From contig RPFO01001997.1 in NCBI GenBank assembly GCA_009746045.1, forward strand, positions 62,001-126,000: a DNA stretch of 64,000 nt, read 5' to 3'. Source of the stretch: Mesostigma viride. Lineage: Eukaryota; Streptophyta; Mesostigmatophyceae; Mesostigmatales; Mesostigmataceae. The notes beneath the pieces were generated by a model that had not been told where the DNA came from, ran no database searches, and worked only from the letters and a program-made list of their open reading frames with translations. Position numbers and translations under genes: made by a program. This document shows, piece by piece, positions 37,667 through 47,075 of this stretch. How positions within the stretch are numbered: the first letter of the stretch is position 1; each line of letters starts with the position of its first letter.

Positions 37667-38261
37667 ATTGGCACGGTAGCGGCGCGGTAGGGGCGGGCAA
37701 GACGGGTAGTGTGATAGCAGGGGGGTGACAGAACTCATGCGGGCTAGCAAGTAGTTTCCTGTGGAGTTTGCTCTGGAAAATATAGCATGGTTTGCGATGG
37801 GTAGTAGCGATGGTCATGGAAAGGCGGATACCAGGGCAACGGCCAGGATGAGTATAGGAGGTTTCACTTTGGCAACCCCCAACTGCGATTGATTAGACCC
37901 CGACCCAAGATGAGGGATGGCTTTCGCGAAGCCTAGGTTGCACAATTTTTTAAAAGAAAGCCATAATGACAGGGCTGGCTTACCCTTGGCCCGTGTTGGG
38001 TCCGACGACACCCTCCGACGTTTCCGATGCGTAGCGACGCTGTTTCGGGGCCTCAAGTTCGCGATGCGAATCCGACACCGCCGACGGCGACGCGGCCGCG
38101 TGGGCCTGGAGCTGCAGAGTCATGAACGCCAACTCAGCAACAAATGCAAGTCATCCGGTCAGCTGAAGTTTGTAAGAACTGAACCATACTATGCGTCCAA
38201 GTTTGCATGAGAACCGACCATAGAATCGGATTAATTAATTAATTAATTAATTAATTAAGAG
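37667..38261. other. downstream region of the helicase gene
   Basis: No gene recognised. It ends in a (TTAA)n tract at 38,229-38,261, the same microsatellite that forms LINE tails elsewhere, directly adjoining the LINE-A fragment that follows. Confidence 0.45.
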
Positions 38262-38985
38262 AGTCTTTGTATCAGGGTATGCATCGCATTTTGGACGAGA
38301 TTAGGCAGCGCAGGATAGCATTTGTAGGACATCTTGCTCGCACCAGTCAGGTAGACACCGCCCTTGGGCTGGCCGGCCCCCAGCGGCTTGGCCAACCAGG
38401 GCGGCATATCCTGACCTGGCCTGGCCCCAAGGACATTCCTAGAAAGCTGGGTAAACCTGCCATGAACTACACACAGCTGCTGCTGGCCGACCTAGTGGTT
38501 CCAGCAAGTTTTAACACCGCATTCACTCCCTCTCTCTTAACCCATAGTCCGTAAACCACCCGAAATTTCGGGTAGTTTGACCAACCAAGGCTGACCCCAA
38601 GGACATTCCTAAGAAGGTAGCCAAACACGTCAGGCAAACATGACCTACCCACAGCAGTTGATGGCTGACCGGCCTAGTGGTCCCAGCTCAGTTTGAACAT
38701 CGCATTCACTCCCTCTCTCTTGCTTGGACTGCTATGCAGGACAAGAAGAGGTGGAAGACCATTGTCCAAGCTCATACGCCCGCCCCTGTGTGCAAGCCCC
38801 CTCCCCCCAAGCGGAAGGGGCGCTTTGCTGAGTAGAATAGGTAGGGTTTTCTAGATTAGACCGGTAGGACTGTTTGCACCCATCCATCCATCCATCGGGG
38901 TTAATGCTCCGTGACTCCCCAACGGGAGCACGAGTCTAATTAATTAATTAATTAATTAACTAATTAATTAATTAATTGCTAGATT
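38262..38985 (+). mobile_element. LINE-A ORF2 C-terminal fragment with 3' UTR and tail
   Basis: Plus-strand coding remnants RRIAFVGHLARTSQVDTALG (about 38,310) and QLLLADLVVPA are followed by a second copy of about 170 bases (38,590-38,733) repeating the same segment, then AMQDKKRWKTIVQAHTPAPV and the stop at 38,833-38,835. A short 3' UTR, the CTCCCCAACGGGAG hairpin (about 38,911) and (TTAA)n (38,936-38,980) complete the element. It has stops and an internal duplication, so it is not functional. Confidence 0.82.
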
Positions 38986-39151
38986 AGATTAGCTTCTGGA
39001 ATAAGCTTCTAGACTAGCTTCCAGCGGTTACTGATGGTACCTTAGCATAAGCCTAACCAAACTGATGTACATACAACAAATTGGCACCATTACAAGCATA
39101 CGCTGGTTGTCTCCTTGATACGCTGGTTGTCTCCTTGATATGGTATGTTTG

Positions 39152-41151
39152 AGCCCGAGCCCGAGCCACGAGCCACGAGGTAGCCATGGCTGACGGCGGA
39201 GCTCATAACTTTCACGTTTGAGCACCGAATTTAGCCGTGAATATCACAATCGACGCGTCTTTTTATGACGCACATGCTGATATAATTCTCCGAAGCTCTT
39301 ACGCAATATACGATGAGCAAACGCCTCTCGACGCAACGCAGCCTGGCGGCTGCGCTTAGCAATGAAAATACGTCTGCAGCCCCGGCTGCAGCTTCGCCAA
39401 CCGGTCCAGAAGGCAGCGGCGCCACTAGCCAAGCTCTAGTGGTCGCCCAGCCCCCGCTGGCCGCCTCGCCAGCAGCGTCGCCTGAACCCAAGCGCAGTCG
39501 CCCTGCCGAGCCGACCTGGGAGGAGTTCGACTTTGACGCCAGCCAGCCCGGCTTTTTTGACAAGCTCAACCCCGACAAGATCCTGAGCTACGTGTTTTTC
39601 GGATCGTATGCCTCGCTTCTCGAGATGTGCAAGCAACTCTTCCATCAGGGCCGCCTCACCGATGCTTTCCAGAGACGCACCCACAACTTCGACCAAATCC
39701 TCAAATGCCGCCGCCCCCACCTTCAGATTCGCGTCCTTTTCTCCCTCCTCGGCCGCTCCCTCGAGGAGCTTTGGCCCCCAAAGCCCCTCACCACCACCTT
39801 AACCGAATCCTCCATCCGCTCACTCCTCAAGGAGGCCCTCGAGCAGCACGTGGCCCCCATCGCAGCAGATGTGGCGGTCATGGGCAGCACGTTGGCTGCC
39901 GAGCTCCCCCTCCTCTCCACCGCCACCTCCACCATCTCCACCGCCACCTCCACCCTCCTCGCCTCCTCCACCGCCACCACCTCCACCTCCGACGCCATCA
40001 CCGCCCAGCTCCGTGACATCGACCAGCGTCTTAAGGACAACGCCATTGCTATCGAGGTTCTGCAGAATACCGCAGGCCTCACCGCCCAGGCGGTGAAGGA
40101 CATTGCCGCCAAGCCAGCCTCGGCTGGCCTGGCCGGCGATGCTCCTCCCATCACCACCTGGGCGGACATGCTTAAGCAACATACCACCTCCACCACCTCC
40201 GCCGTCGCAGCCCAGCTTCAACGGCAGACGCTTGACCTCCGCGAGGAGGCCGAGCTCGCCAAGCGCAGCCTCAACGTCATTGTCAAGAACTTCAAGATGG
40301 AGGAAGGTGAGAATTCCGAGAAGCTTTTGCGTGCGTTTGAGAGAGAAATCCTTGGTCGCATGGGCCTTAACGGTGAGATAGAGCTGGCTGCCCACCGCCT
40401 TCCCCGCGCGCGGGGTAAGGCAGGGCCGCCCCCGCTCCTCCTCACCTTTAAGACCCCGGCGGACAAGATTTCTTTTCTCAGACGCCGCAAGCGGCTCGAG
40501 AAGACTCTCTTCACCCTTGATGACGACTTGACCCTGGCGCAGCAACAACGGCGACGGGAGCTATGGCCGACCTACCTCCAGCTCCGGCAGACCAAGGCGG
40601 GGCAGCCGGTGTACTGGAAGGGGGCGGCCATCTACGTCGGCCACAAGCCCTGGCAGGCGACCCCCCCCCCCCGCGGCCCCAGCGACTCCAGACGCCCCAG
40701 CTTAGGGGAATACAGCAGTAGTAGTGCAGAATAGATAGACCGTGGCCATGTACATGTACGCCTCCTAGAGGCACTATCCCAGCTAAGCCCCGCGCTTTAT
40801 TTAATCATGTACATGTGTGCCTATGATGTGCCACACTCCAGACGATGCATAGCCTTATTTAGTAATGTTGTGCCCATGCAGGGAGTCACTCTCTGCTGAG
40901 ACGCCATGCCATAGCTCTTGTATAGCCATGATGATCTTCCCCCTCACAGGCATGCTCCCCCCTTACCCGGGCATAGCGTGATAGACCATGAGGGTGCGGG
41001 TGCCCTGGTGCACCTAGAGCAAGTGTTGTTTACATTCCCACCCTTGCAGGAAGTAGCTTAGAATGTATTATAGGCCCATATGCCCCTTCTCAGGGCTATG
41101 TGCTACATATACTCCCAACGGAGTTATGTTCCTATAATAATAATAATAATA
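39152..41151 (+). mobile_element. complete ORF1-only (half-LINE) retroelement with 14-bp TSD
   Basis: Flanked by ATATGGTATGTTTG at 39,138-39,151 and 41,152-41,165. It has a 5' leader of about 160 bases, one intact ORF (39,313-40,734), a 3' UTR of about 400 bases, the hairpin CTCCCAACGGAG at about 41,112-41,123 and a (TAA)n tail. No endonuclease or reverse transcriptase is encoded. The perfect TSD and open ORF indicate a recent insertion. Confidence 0.85.
39313..40734 (+). CDS. L1-like ORF1 protein of a non-autonomous retroelement
   Basis: 473 codons, intact. Residues 1-70 are Ala/Pro/Ser-rich. Residues 75-160 form a conserved-looking block (PTWEEFDFDASQPGFFDKLN, CKQLF, RRPHLQIRVLFSLLGRSLEE). 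Residues 165-300 are Thr/Ser-rich with heptad-like helices. Residues 315-450 resemble the RRM plus C-terminal domain of L1 ORF1 proteins: LNVIVKNFKMEEGENSEKLL, ELAAHRLPRARG, LLLTFKTPADKISFLRRRKR, QQQRRRELWPTYLQLRQTKA, AIYVGHKPW. Such proteins bind element RNA and act as chaperones in the RNP. No zinc knuckle was seen. Two frame-broken relatives lie at 23,591-26,022 and 26,118-27,015. Confidence 0.85.
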   Translation: MSKRLSTQRSLAAALSNENTSAAPAAASPTGPEGSGATSQALVVAQPPLAASPAASPEPKRSRPAEPTWEEFDFDASQPGFFDKLNPDKILSYVFFGSYASLLEMCKQLFHQGRLTDAFQRRTHNFDQILKCRRPHLQIRVLFSLLGRSLEELWPPKPLTTTLTESSIRSLLKEALEQHVAPIAADVAVMGSTLAAELPLLSTATSTISTATSTLLASSTATTSTSDAITAQLRDIDQRLKDNAIAIEVLQNTAGLTAQAVKDIAAKPASAGLAGDAPPITTWADMLKQHTTSTTSAVAAQLQRQTLDLREEAELAKRSLNVIVKNFKMEEGENSEKLLRAFEREILGRMGLNGEIELAAHRLPRARGKAGPPPLLLTFKTPADKISFLRRRKRLEKTLFTLDDDLTLAQQQRRRELWPTYLQLRQTKAGQPVYWKGAAIYVGHKPWQATPPPRGPSDSRRPSLGEYSSSSAE

Positions 41152-41202
41152 ATATGGTATGTTTGTGATAGTGCCAATTTGTTGTATGCACATCAGTTTG
41201 GG

Positions 41203-41941
41203 AATGCTGCCCCAAGAGGGCAGTAAAAAACCTGCTCATTTAACCACGTTATGAGTCTCTACATCACTTGAGGTGCAAATAGAGCATAATGGCAGAAATA
41301 CCCCTGAAAAATATACATGTGCACCATGGCATTATTTCGTGTTCAAACAGCATGCTATTGGCCCCCAATTGAGAGGGTTGACACCCAGCTATGCTTCCAG
41401 CATGGCACTGGTGTCAGACCTGACGTATTATCCCTAGATATCTCTCATTTGCACTAATTTAGCACGACCATGTTTGCTAGAAATAGCCAAGGTCCAGGTG
41501 ACCCCCCTATGTGTCTTTTTGTGGTGCCTCTAATTTCAGAGTCCAAAACCATTTTCCTTTTCATAGGTCTTTGCTACACATCTCTAGGTATGATGCCATG
41601 AAAGGCATTAGAAAAATTCCCATAAAATTGACCGTGGCACTGACTCTTGCAAAGTGTCCCAAACGTAGATATTTTTTTGCACCGCGCCCACGTGGTTATT
41701 TTTTCGCACCGGAGGTAGGATAGAACTAGCTATATGGCAACTGCGTGCGCCGCGGCACGAAAAATCGTTATGTCTACCATCCCGTGTCACACATGGTGCC
41801 CCCCCGCTGACTCGGGGGTCGTAGCCTGCATCCCCTTGTGCCATGTCCCTTTGCAATCATCTGCCCCAAGATCACAGATAAGCCGGGAGAACTCTCCGCC
41901 CACTGAACCCATCATCATTCCGCCACCACGAGGCCGACGCT
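41203..41941. other. intergenic region
   Basis: About 740 bases between the MITE right arm and the F-box/LRR gene; no recognisable feature. Confidence 0.4.
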
Positions 41942-43672
41942 TTACTCTATCCATACAAGCATGCACCTCTCGTGATCTATCAAAGCGGCACCGGTGGCAG
42001 TGACGCCGCACCTGTTAAGAGCAAGACGCCGCAGCTTTTTGCACGCTCTTTCAACAAGCTTTATGCCCTCATCCGTCACCTGCGGGCAGTCGGTCACACG
42101 CAGCTCCTGCAACCGGGGGCACGCCTGGGCAAGCATCCGCATCGTCGCGTCGGTGAGCGTGCTGCCGACTAGATGGAGATACTTCAGCTGTGGCCCGCGC
42201 TCCCGAATCAACTGCAGCACGGTCTCCTCCAAAACAGGCGCATGTTCGACTATAAAGACATTCAGCTGCGGGCATGAGCGGGCGATCGCAAGAACTCCAC
42301 CATCTATCCCGGGACAACCAGTAAACGACACATCCAAATGCTCGAGCTTCGGGCAGCCGCTTGCGAGAGCGGCGAGGCTGTCGCCACCCGTGCGGGCAGG
42401 GTCATCACCACCCATTATGTGGGAGAAGCTCAAGTCTAGGTGGCGCAGCTCATGACAGCTGGCGATGGCCTCCATACAAGCGGGCGTGAGGATAGCCTCT
42501 TCAAGGATAAGATTCTGAAGGCGGGGGCAATTGTTGTGGAAAACGCTGGCCAGTATCCTTCTTCGGCAATCTTTTACCTTCAGACACCGAAGCTGCGGAC
42601 AATTGCAGACGATCTCAAGGAGGGCAGCATCCGTGATCCTCTGATAACTCACGCCAAGGTACTCCAGTTGCCTGCAGTGTTCTGCCACCGCTCTCATGCC
42701 CTCATCCGACACCTCTGCCGATGGGATGTCTAGGTGGCCTAACCCTGGGCAGCCGCGTGCCAGCGAGGTCACGCCTGCGTCGGTGATGCGGCTGCAGCCA
42801 CTAGCGTCTAGTCGCTGGAGCCGGGGGCAGCACGCCGCGATGCTCACTATGCTAGCATCCGTCACCCTGCCGCAATGCCGCACGCTCAGCTGCTCCAGCT
42901 CACGACAGTGGTCGGCCACCTGGACGATGATGTCATCGGTGGCACAGGCAGGGACCCTCAGCCGCTGCAGTCGGGGGCAGGCCCGCGCCAGCGTGGCTAT
43001 TCCCCTGCCCGTCACGCGCGTCTCCTCCACATCCAGTTCCTCCAGCTGCGGGCAGTGCTGGCTCAGCACCACCAGGGTGTTATTGGTCACCCCCTTGCAG
43101 CATGCGACCGCCAACCGCCGCAGGGCGTGACAGGATCGGGCCACCTCCTTGACGCTCCTGCTGTCAATGTCGCAGCCAGAGACGTCCAGGGCCTCCAAAC
43201 CGCGGCACGACGCGGCAATTGCACTTAGGTCAATACCCGTCACATCGCCGCAACCGGCCAGGTTCAGGTACTTGAGTCCCGGGTACTTGGCGGCTAGCTG
43301 CCCTAGAGACACTGGTCGGGTGAGATCGATTATCATGACCCTGTTCCACCGGAGGGAGTACCGGTCTCCCTCCCGGTCCCGCCAGGCCTCCCTGTGCTCC
43401 TCGCGCGATGCCACGCAGATCGTGTCCAGGTTGGGGCACTTGGTCAGCAGCCAGGCCAGACCTACAGTGCCCGGCCTGCACTTGGCGGTGACGCCCTCCC
43501 CGAACAGTTCCGTCACGGACAGGAGGGATTCGTCCGCCGCGGACAGGAAGGAACGGCAGGTGCGCCGCAGCCGCACGCGGTCGGGTATGGGAAGCAACGA
43601 CATCACCTGGGCGCCGATCCCTGGGACGGTCATGACCTGCTCCAGGTCTGGCAGGGACGAGTGGGTGGCCAT
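41942..43672 (-). CDS. F-box-like leucine-rich-repeat protein (AMN1/FBXL type)
   Basis: 576 codons, no introns. An F-box-like helix set lies near residues 20-50 (VMSLLPIPDRVRLRRTCRSF). About sixteen cysteine-containing LRRs of some 25-26 residues follow from about residue 125 to the C-terminus, with the pattern LxxLDVSGCxxITDxGxxxLAxxCPxL. This is typical of FBXL/GRR1-type SCF ubiquitin-ligase receptors and AMN1-like proteins; substrate choice would reside in the curved LRR surface. The ATG at 43,672 follows a purine-poor GCCGCC context, and no in-frame upstream alternative looks better. The gene is flanked by gene-poor sequence, so context gives no clue to its target. Confidence 0.88.
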   Translation of the reverse strand: MATHSSLPDLEQVMTVPGIGAQVMSLLPIPDRVRLRRTCRSFLSAADESLLSVTELFGEGVTAKCRPGTVGLAWLLTKCPNLDTICVASREEHREAWRDREGDRYSLRWNRVMIIDLTRPVSLGQLAAKYPGLKYLNLAGCGDVTGIDLSAIAASCRGLEALDVSGCDIDSRSVKEVARSCHALRRLAVACCKGVTNNTLVVLSQHCPQLEELDVEETRVTGRGIATLARACPRLQRLRVPACATDDIIVQVADHCRELEQLSVRHCGRVTDASIVSIAACCPRLQRLDASGCSRITDAGVTSLARGCPGLGHLDIPSAEVSDEGMRAVAEHCRQLEYLGVSYQRITDAALLEIVCNCPQLRCLKVKDCRRRILASVFHNNCPRLQNLILEEAILTPACMEAIASCHELRHLDLSFSHIMGGDDPARTGGDSLAALASGCPKLEHLDVSFTGCPGIDGGVLAIARSCPQLNVFIVEHAPVLEETVLQLIRERGPQLKYLHLVGSTLTDATMRMLAQACPRLQELRVTDCPQVTDEGIKLVERACKKLRRLALNRCGVTATGAALIDHERCMLVWIE

Positions 43673-44775
43673 GGCGGCTGGCAGGCAGTGCTTGATGTGG
43701 GCACGTCCGGTGGGCTGGGAGTCGAGCGGTCGCAGGTCACCGACAATAAAAGATGCTCCAAAGCCCTGCTGCCGTCAGCAACAATGATGCCTTTTAGGTT
43801 TTGACGAATCCCCCTGGGTTTCAGAGTGGGTCCCTGCCCCTAACACGTTGTAGGCCAGCTACTAAGGCACCTTGGAGGAAAGATGCTCCACCTAGCACCT
43901 AGCACCGGCTGAAGCGTTGAGGCCTCGTTCAGCGAATGCACCTGCCATCCTGCATATGGATGCCAAATAACACGGCGACAGAATTAACGCAGGTAGAACC
44001 CCGATCATTGCCGAGGTACTCCCAAGACCAGCAAGGCCAGTAACCGCACTCGCTTCCTACGAGAACGAAACAAATACATCTGAGCTCACGTGTTGTAGTG
44101 AGCTCATACACTTGGAAGAACAATCGTAGCGCGTACATGGGCCCAACAGCACTGCACTAGAAGCACGACATACAGGAGTTTCCATCGAGCAAGGAAAAGC
44201 CATCGCGGCCACAGGAGTTGCCTTTCACAAGGCTAAAAGCAGTCAATGGCCACTAAACCGTAAGAAGGAAGATGAGGGTATGCGCAGCAGCTCAGGTGTC
44301 AATAAGCTCATGTCGATTTACCAGTGAGATCGGTGGGTATGCCAAGGCAATAGGATGCCACTACGCCGTCAAAGGTGCCAGTAGTACGCTCCGACTTCTG
44401 CTAGAAAAAAGAAGACCTCCGTTGATGTCGAGGAAAGGCAGGTATTGTCGAGGAAAGCAACGCCTCGGTTTATGACTTCACTTGCGCCTTGTATCGAAGC
44501 TCAGCGTGATGTACGCACGCGAAATGCATGGAACAAGACTTTCGAACTTCGCTGGACGAACAACAAGCCAGTGTACCAGGACAGCAACTTCCCAAAGCTC
44601 TGAAACCACTGCGCAAATGTCGAAGTTACACAAATTACATGTATACTCAGACCTCAACCGTTCGGGAGAGCATCTCCAGTCTCCACTCTCCAGCGTTGGA
44701 ATAATAACTGGGGACCATCGGTAGCTCATGAGTGTTGTATGTATCGATACACCTGCCTGAAACTAGGATATACAG
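43673..44775. other. intergenic region
   Basis: No gene, RNA or repeat recognised with confidence. Confidence 0.4.
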
Positions 44776-45057
44776 CCCCCCCCCACGTTTAAGACTGGGG
44801 TCCGGCCGACCCAGGGCTGCGATCTTACACCTAAAATCAAATCCAGGGCTGACGATCTTAAAGTTGAGAGCTGTACACGATCTTAACCCTGATGCGGTAT
44901 ACCTGAGTACATAATCTCTATCGCATACCATTGACCAGCTATTTGTACCTAATTTAAGATCTTTTGCCCAAACCCAGCCCTGCGATCTTAAACCTGAAAT
45001 TCCTAAATCCAGGGTCTGAAGATCTTAAACCTGAGAATCTTAAACGTGTGGGGGGGG
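44776..45057. mobile_element. MITE-like element with C-run/ACGTTTAAGA terminal repeats
   Basis: Starts CCCCCCCCACGTTTAAGA and ends with the near reverse complement TCTTAAACGTGTGGGGGG. Internally GATCTTAAACCTGA words recur in several places. About 280 bp, non-coding. The target-site duplication is unclear. Confidence 0.65.
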
Positions 45058-45235
45058 TGTATTGATCAAGACACTAGGAGTCTAGGATGTACTTACTGAT
45101 TTTAGTGTGAGTTTAGTCAAAGTGTTTTGAATTTTGGAGTTGATACTGACAAAATTGCACCCGTACTCCCGTAGTGAACGGAACGAGACTTCCGTCAGGG
45201 AATGTTTAATCCTTTGTTGTTGTTGTTGTTGTTGT

Positions 45236-45960
45236 TGCCCACGCCGCACATGGGCAGCAGAGATTTGGAAAGGCCGAGGGCCAGGACTCTGATGACTGAA
45301 CAGCATGCCATCACAAACAGACAAGAACCAAAGATACTCAGCGGGGACATGTACGGTTGCATCATTGGATACACCCGCGTTGGTACTTGTTGTTGTTGTT
45401 GTAGCCCGCATGTAGATAGGTCGGCATATACCGTCCCTGTTGACACGGCGAGCTCCCAGCGACCAGCACTTGGAGAATCCAGCACTTCACCGGCCCCTTG
45501 GGGGCAATCAATCCTGTTGTACTGCATGTCTGCAGCTACTCTGATGTTTCAACTCATTAATACTTGGCTCCGAAGTAGCTAGGCCCGGCAACGCGGGCGT
45601 TAGCCGCGTAGCCCTACGCCTAGTCTATGTAGGGGTCAAGTATCTCACCGCTCTCACCTTGCGGTTTGCCACGCCATAAGGCAGGACCAGCCGTTGGATC
45701 CACTATTAATAACCCGGCTGTCGGTTCACCGGCGTGGGAATAAACTCAACTCATGCAACTCAACTCAACGCGGCACATGGGCAGCAAAGAATCTATAGTG
45801 CCCGAGGGCCGGATATACGGCGTTGGTACACCAACGTGGTGATTCCTAGCATGCAAACGATGTTCCGCCAAGTATTCCAGAGCCAGATTGTGTCGGTGAG
45901 GCGAAACCAAGGAACTCAGCGGAGCATGGACAGTTGCCTCATCGCGACACGAGTGGTGAT
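45236..45960 (+). repeat. two diverged copies of an about 170-bp repeat
   Basis: The first copy starts at about 45,240 (CGCCGCACATGGGCAGCA) and carries AACCAAAGATACTCAGCGG near 45,325. The second starts at about 45,768 (CGCGGCACATGGGCAGCA) and carries AACCAAGGAACTCAGCGG near 45,905. Both are preceded by short-motif repeats (TTG)n or (CAACT)n. Origin unknown; possibly LTR-type or SINE-type. Confidence 0.55.
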
Positions 45961-46019
45961 ACAACAGCTTCCTCGAAGATTGATCTGCGAAGACAGGCGC
46001 AAGTAGTTGAACTCAGGAT

Positions 46020-47075
46020 GGTGCCCACCACGGGTCGAGTTGTGGTGGCGGCCCCGTTTTAGATATCCCGTGCCGGCACGCCGGCTCGTCCGCCGTGCTT
46101 CCGTCTGTAGAGTATGCGTGGGGTGGGGGGTGGCCGGGGGGGGGGGGGGGGAGTCCTGTGGAGTGCTGGCGTGCAGCAGTCGATGGGCAGGGTGAGGTCG
46201 CAGGGGTGTCGCTGTCGACATGATGGGTGGGGCACTGGGCTCGTGGGTGGCCTACACCGTGGGTGATACCGTTGCGGGAGGCGGTGAACTGGGTGGGTAC
46301 TCGTGGTCCGAGGTATCGTAGTGTGTGTGTTTGGGGGGGGGGGGGGGGGGGGGGCTCCCCCCTTGGGTGTCGGGTGTCATGGGGGACATTGTTACGGGTT
46401 GATTATGTAGTAGTTGTGGGACGCAGTTGTCAATGTGGGTAGCTCGTGCGTAGGTCACAGGTTCGTGTGAGGGGTGCATGGGGATGCTTGGGTTGCGTTG
46501 GTGGCTTGCCTATGGTACGTAGGCGGGCTTGTTGGTGGTCGGTGCAGCAGTGTCAGTTATCATTGGTTGAGTGGTGGACAACTGGTTGGTTGCCCCGGAG
46601 GCCGGGGTGGGCGGGGTTGGTTATATATGGTTCACGTGGATGGTGGGGTGGAGTCATCGTATATTGGGGCAGCGGGGGGTGGGGTGGGCGGGGTGCAGTG
46701 GTGTAGGGGAACCTCCGGTTGTGGGGGGTAGGGTGGTTTAGTGGGTGGTTTGCGATGTTGGTGTGGAAGGTGGTGGAGGTTATATGGAAGGGACGAAGGG
46801 TGGTACTGTAGCAGTCACATAGGTCGGTTAGGGGGACTCAAGGTGGATGGTTGGGTGGGTCAGCGTATTGTTTGGGGGGGAGCGCGGTGTTACAGTGTTG
46901 TGGGGGACCTCAGTGTGGGGCCGGGCGAGAGTGGTCCGTAGTCAGGGGGGGATGGATAGCGGCATGTGGATGTCTGTAACGTATATTTGTGGCCGGGTGG
47001 GGTGGGTATGGAACAGGCAGGGGAGTGGGGCGAGTGGGGGTTAGCGGGGTGGAGGGTGCTGGCATTGTGGCGGGA
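46020..47075 (+). other. one-kilobase G/T-rich tract
   Basis: Strongly strand-biased (G and T far exceed C and A on plus) and full of GGTGGG, GTGGGTGG and G runs, but not a simple tandem repeat. Many short open frames result from the bias. Potentially G-quadruplex or R-loop forming. No gene recognised. Confidence 0.6.

Larger units (their letters stand above)
39057..41202. mobile_element. MITE-like element split by the half-LINE insertion
   Basis: Left arm at 39,057-39,087 begins CCAAACTGATGTACATACAA; right arm at 41,171-41,202 is its reverse complement with one mismatch over 31 bases. With the inserted element removed, the remaining sequence would be a short terminal-inverted-repeat element of about 130 bp. 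Confidence 0.7.
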
